Source: an uncultured Prevotellaceae bacterium
GTDB taxonomy: Bacteria; Bacteroidota; Bacteroidia; Bacteroidales; Muribaculaceae
Direction: 5' to 3'
Assembly (NCBI GenBank): GCA_947167995.1
Contig: CAMVKS010000011.1
Location: 1-63,454 of the forward strand
Length of the DNA: 63,454 bases
Part shown: positions 62,956-63,454 of the stretch, piece after piece
Numbering within the stretch: the stretch's first letter is position 1
Layout: every line of letters begins with the position of its first letter
Translations under genes and position numbers: made by a program
The notes under the pieces: model-generated
Told to the model about the DNA's origin: nothing
Databases searched by the model: none
What the model saw: only the letters and a program-made list of their open reading frames with translations

Positions 62956-63002
62956 AAGTATGTCGTTTTTGAGTTAATGAGCTTGATTCTATTTTATCGC
63001 TT

Positions 63003-63010
63003 CAAAGTTA
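63003..63010 (-). promoter_or_regulatory. -7 box of the repeat-protein gene
   Basis: TAACTTTG on the minus strand, 47 bp before the ATG at 62955. No clear -33 element. Confidence 0.45.
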
Positions 63011-63161
63011 ATAAAAAAAATATGAATTTTAGAAAAACAGAGCAACAAAACAGCAAAATAGTAGCAAAAAGCATTATTTATCTAATAAAGTTGCGTTCTG
63101 GGTTTACGTCAGTTGTTTTCCTAAGCACAGCCTGATTTATCCAAGCCTGGATCTATTTATT

Positions 63162-63454
63162 TTCCTGCGTGAGCAGGCTTTTTGACGAACTCTGTTCGCA
63201 ACTTTTTGAAAGAACCATGAGGCCGGGACAGATTGCGTAGGCTCCGGAACAATCTCGAAAAGCTGCACCTCTCGGTGTCAAAAAGCCTCGCAAGCTCGGA
63301 ATTTATTTTTTTCCTGCGTGAGCAGGCTTTTTGACGAACTCTGTTCGCAACTTTTTGAATGAACCATGAGGCCGGGACAGATTGCGTAGGCTCCGGAACA
63401 ATCTCGAAAAGCTGCACCTCTCGGTGTCAAAAAGCCTCGCAAGCTCGGAATTTA
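63162..63454 (+). repeat. 149-bp hairpin-rich tandem repeat, about 2 copies
   Basis: 63162-63310 is repeated at 63311-63454 with very few differences, and the second copy runs off the window. Each unit can form several hairpins: CCTGCGTGAGCAGG, CGAACTCTGTTCG and CACCTCTCGGTG. An inverted copy is at 1-95. Confidence 0.9.

Larger units (their letters stand above)
62956..63454. other. Repeat-rich intergenic region at window end
   Basis: It contains the promoter region of the 62955 gene and about two tandem copies of a 149-bp repeat. A possible 86-codon ORF across the repeats is not credible (see rejected items). Confidence 0.75.

Noticed and set aside
63157-63417. 86-codon minus-strand ORF across the 149-bp repeats
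   Set aside because: It only translates the tandem repeat; the 149-bp period shifts frame between units, the product is Arg/Lys-rich without a fold, and no promoter is visible.

Overview
The window reads as one chromosomal stretch of a Bacteroidales bacterium, in my judgement a gut Muribaculaceae or Prevotellaceae relative. Promoters have the Bacteroidetes form (TAnnTTTG with a TTG/TTTG about 20 bp upstream), Shine-Dalgarno sequences are not evident, S1 is long, there is an Oar-like TonB-dependent receptor, BACON and DUF3078/DUF4421-type proteins, and type IX secretion (T9SS) sorting tails. I see no rRNA, tRNA, CRISPR array or transposase. Copies of the same hairpin-rich repeat lie at both window ends in opposite orientation, so the window may be a whole contig that ended in repeats.

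Layout. 1-2060: repeat, then rpsA (minus). 2455-18443: five large secreted proteins on plus: a C10 cysteine peptidase with a dockerin tail, two tandem paralogues with dockerin tails, a second C10 peptidase with a T9SS tail, and an M6 metallopeptidase with almost the same tail. 18558-24204: a two-gene minus unit of unknowns, two dockerin-bearing CotH-like proteins, and a DUF3078-type outer-membrane protein. 24205-34983 (minus): a repeat-rich spacer, a 1628-residue C10 peptidase, and an operon of Oar-like receptor plus BACON/OB-fold lipoprotein. 35558-41935: two more dockerin proteins, one with the dockerin at its N terminus. 42147-53381: a full histidine degradation route (folD-ftcD-hutU, then hutH-hutI) interrupted by a lipoprotein, an outer-membrane phospholipase A and a DUF4421-type protein. 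53605-62955: an S8 peptidase, a fourth C10 peptidase and a BspA/PARCEL-type repeat protein, all dockerin-tailed. 62956-63454: spacer and tandem 149-bp repeats.

How the genes fit together. Six secreted peptidases (four C10, one M6, one S8) and several adhesin-like proteins share a small set of modules in different orders: a signal peptide, a catalytic domain, paired beta-sandwich repeats, a roughly 190-residue module I do not recognise (ten copies), an FN3 domain split by an inserted beta-sandwich, and a tail that is either a dockerin (ten proteins) or a T9SS sorting domain (three proteins). No cohesin is visible. This is the strongest candidate for an undescribed system: a shared secretion or assembly scheme for a proteolytic and adhesive secretome in which dockerins and T9SS tails are used interchangeably. 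The hut pathway next to it could use histidine released by proteolysis; that link is inference from position only.
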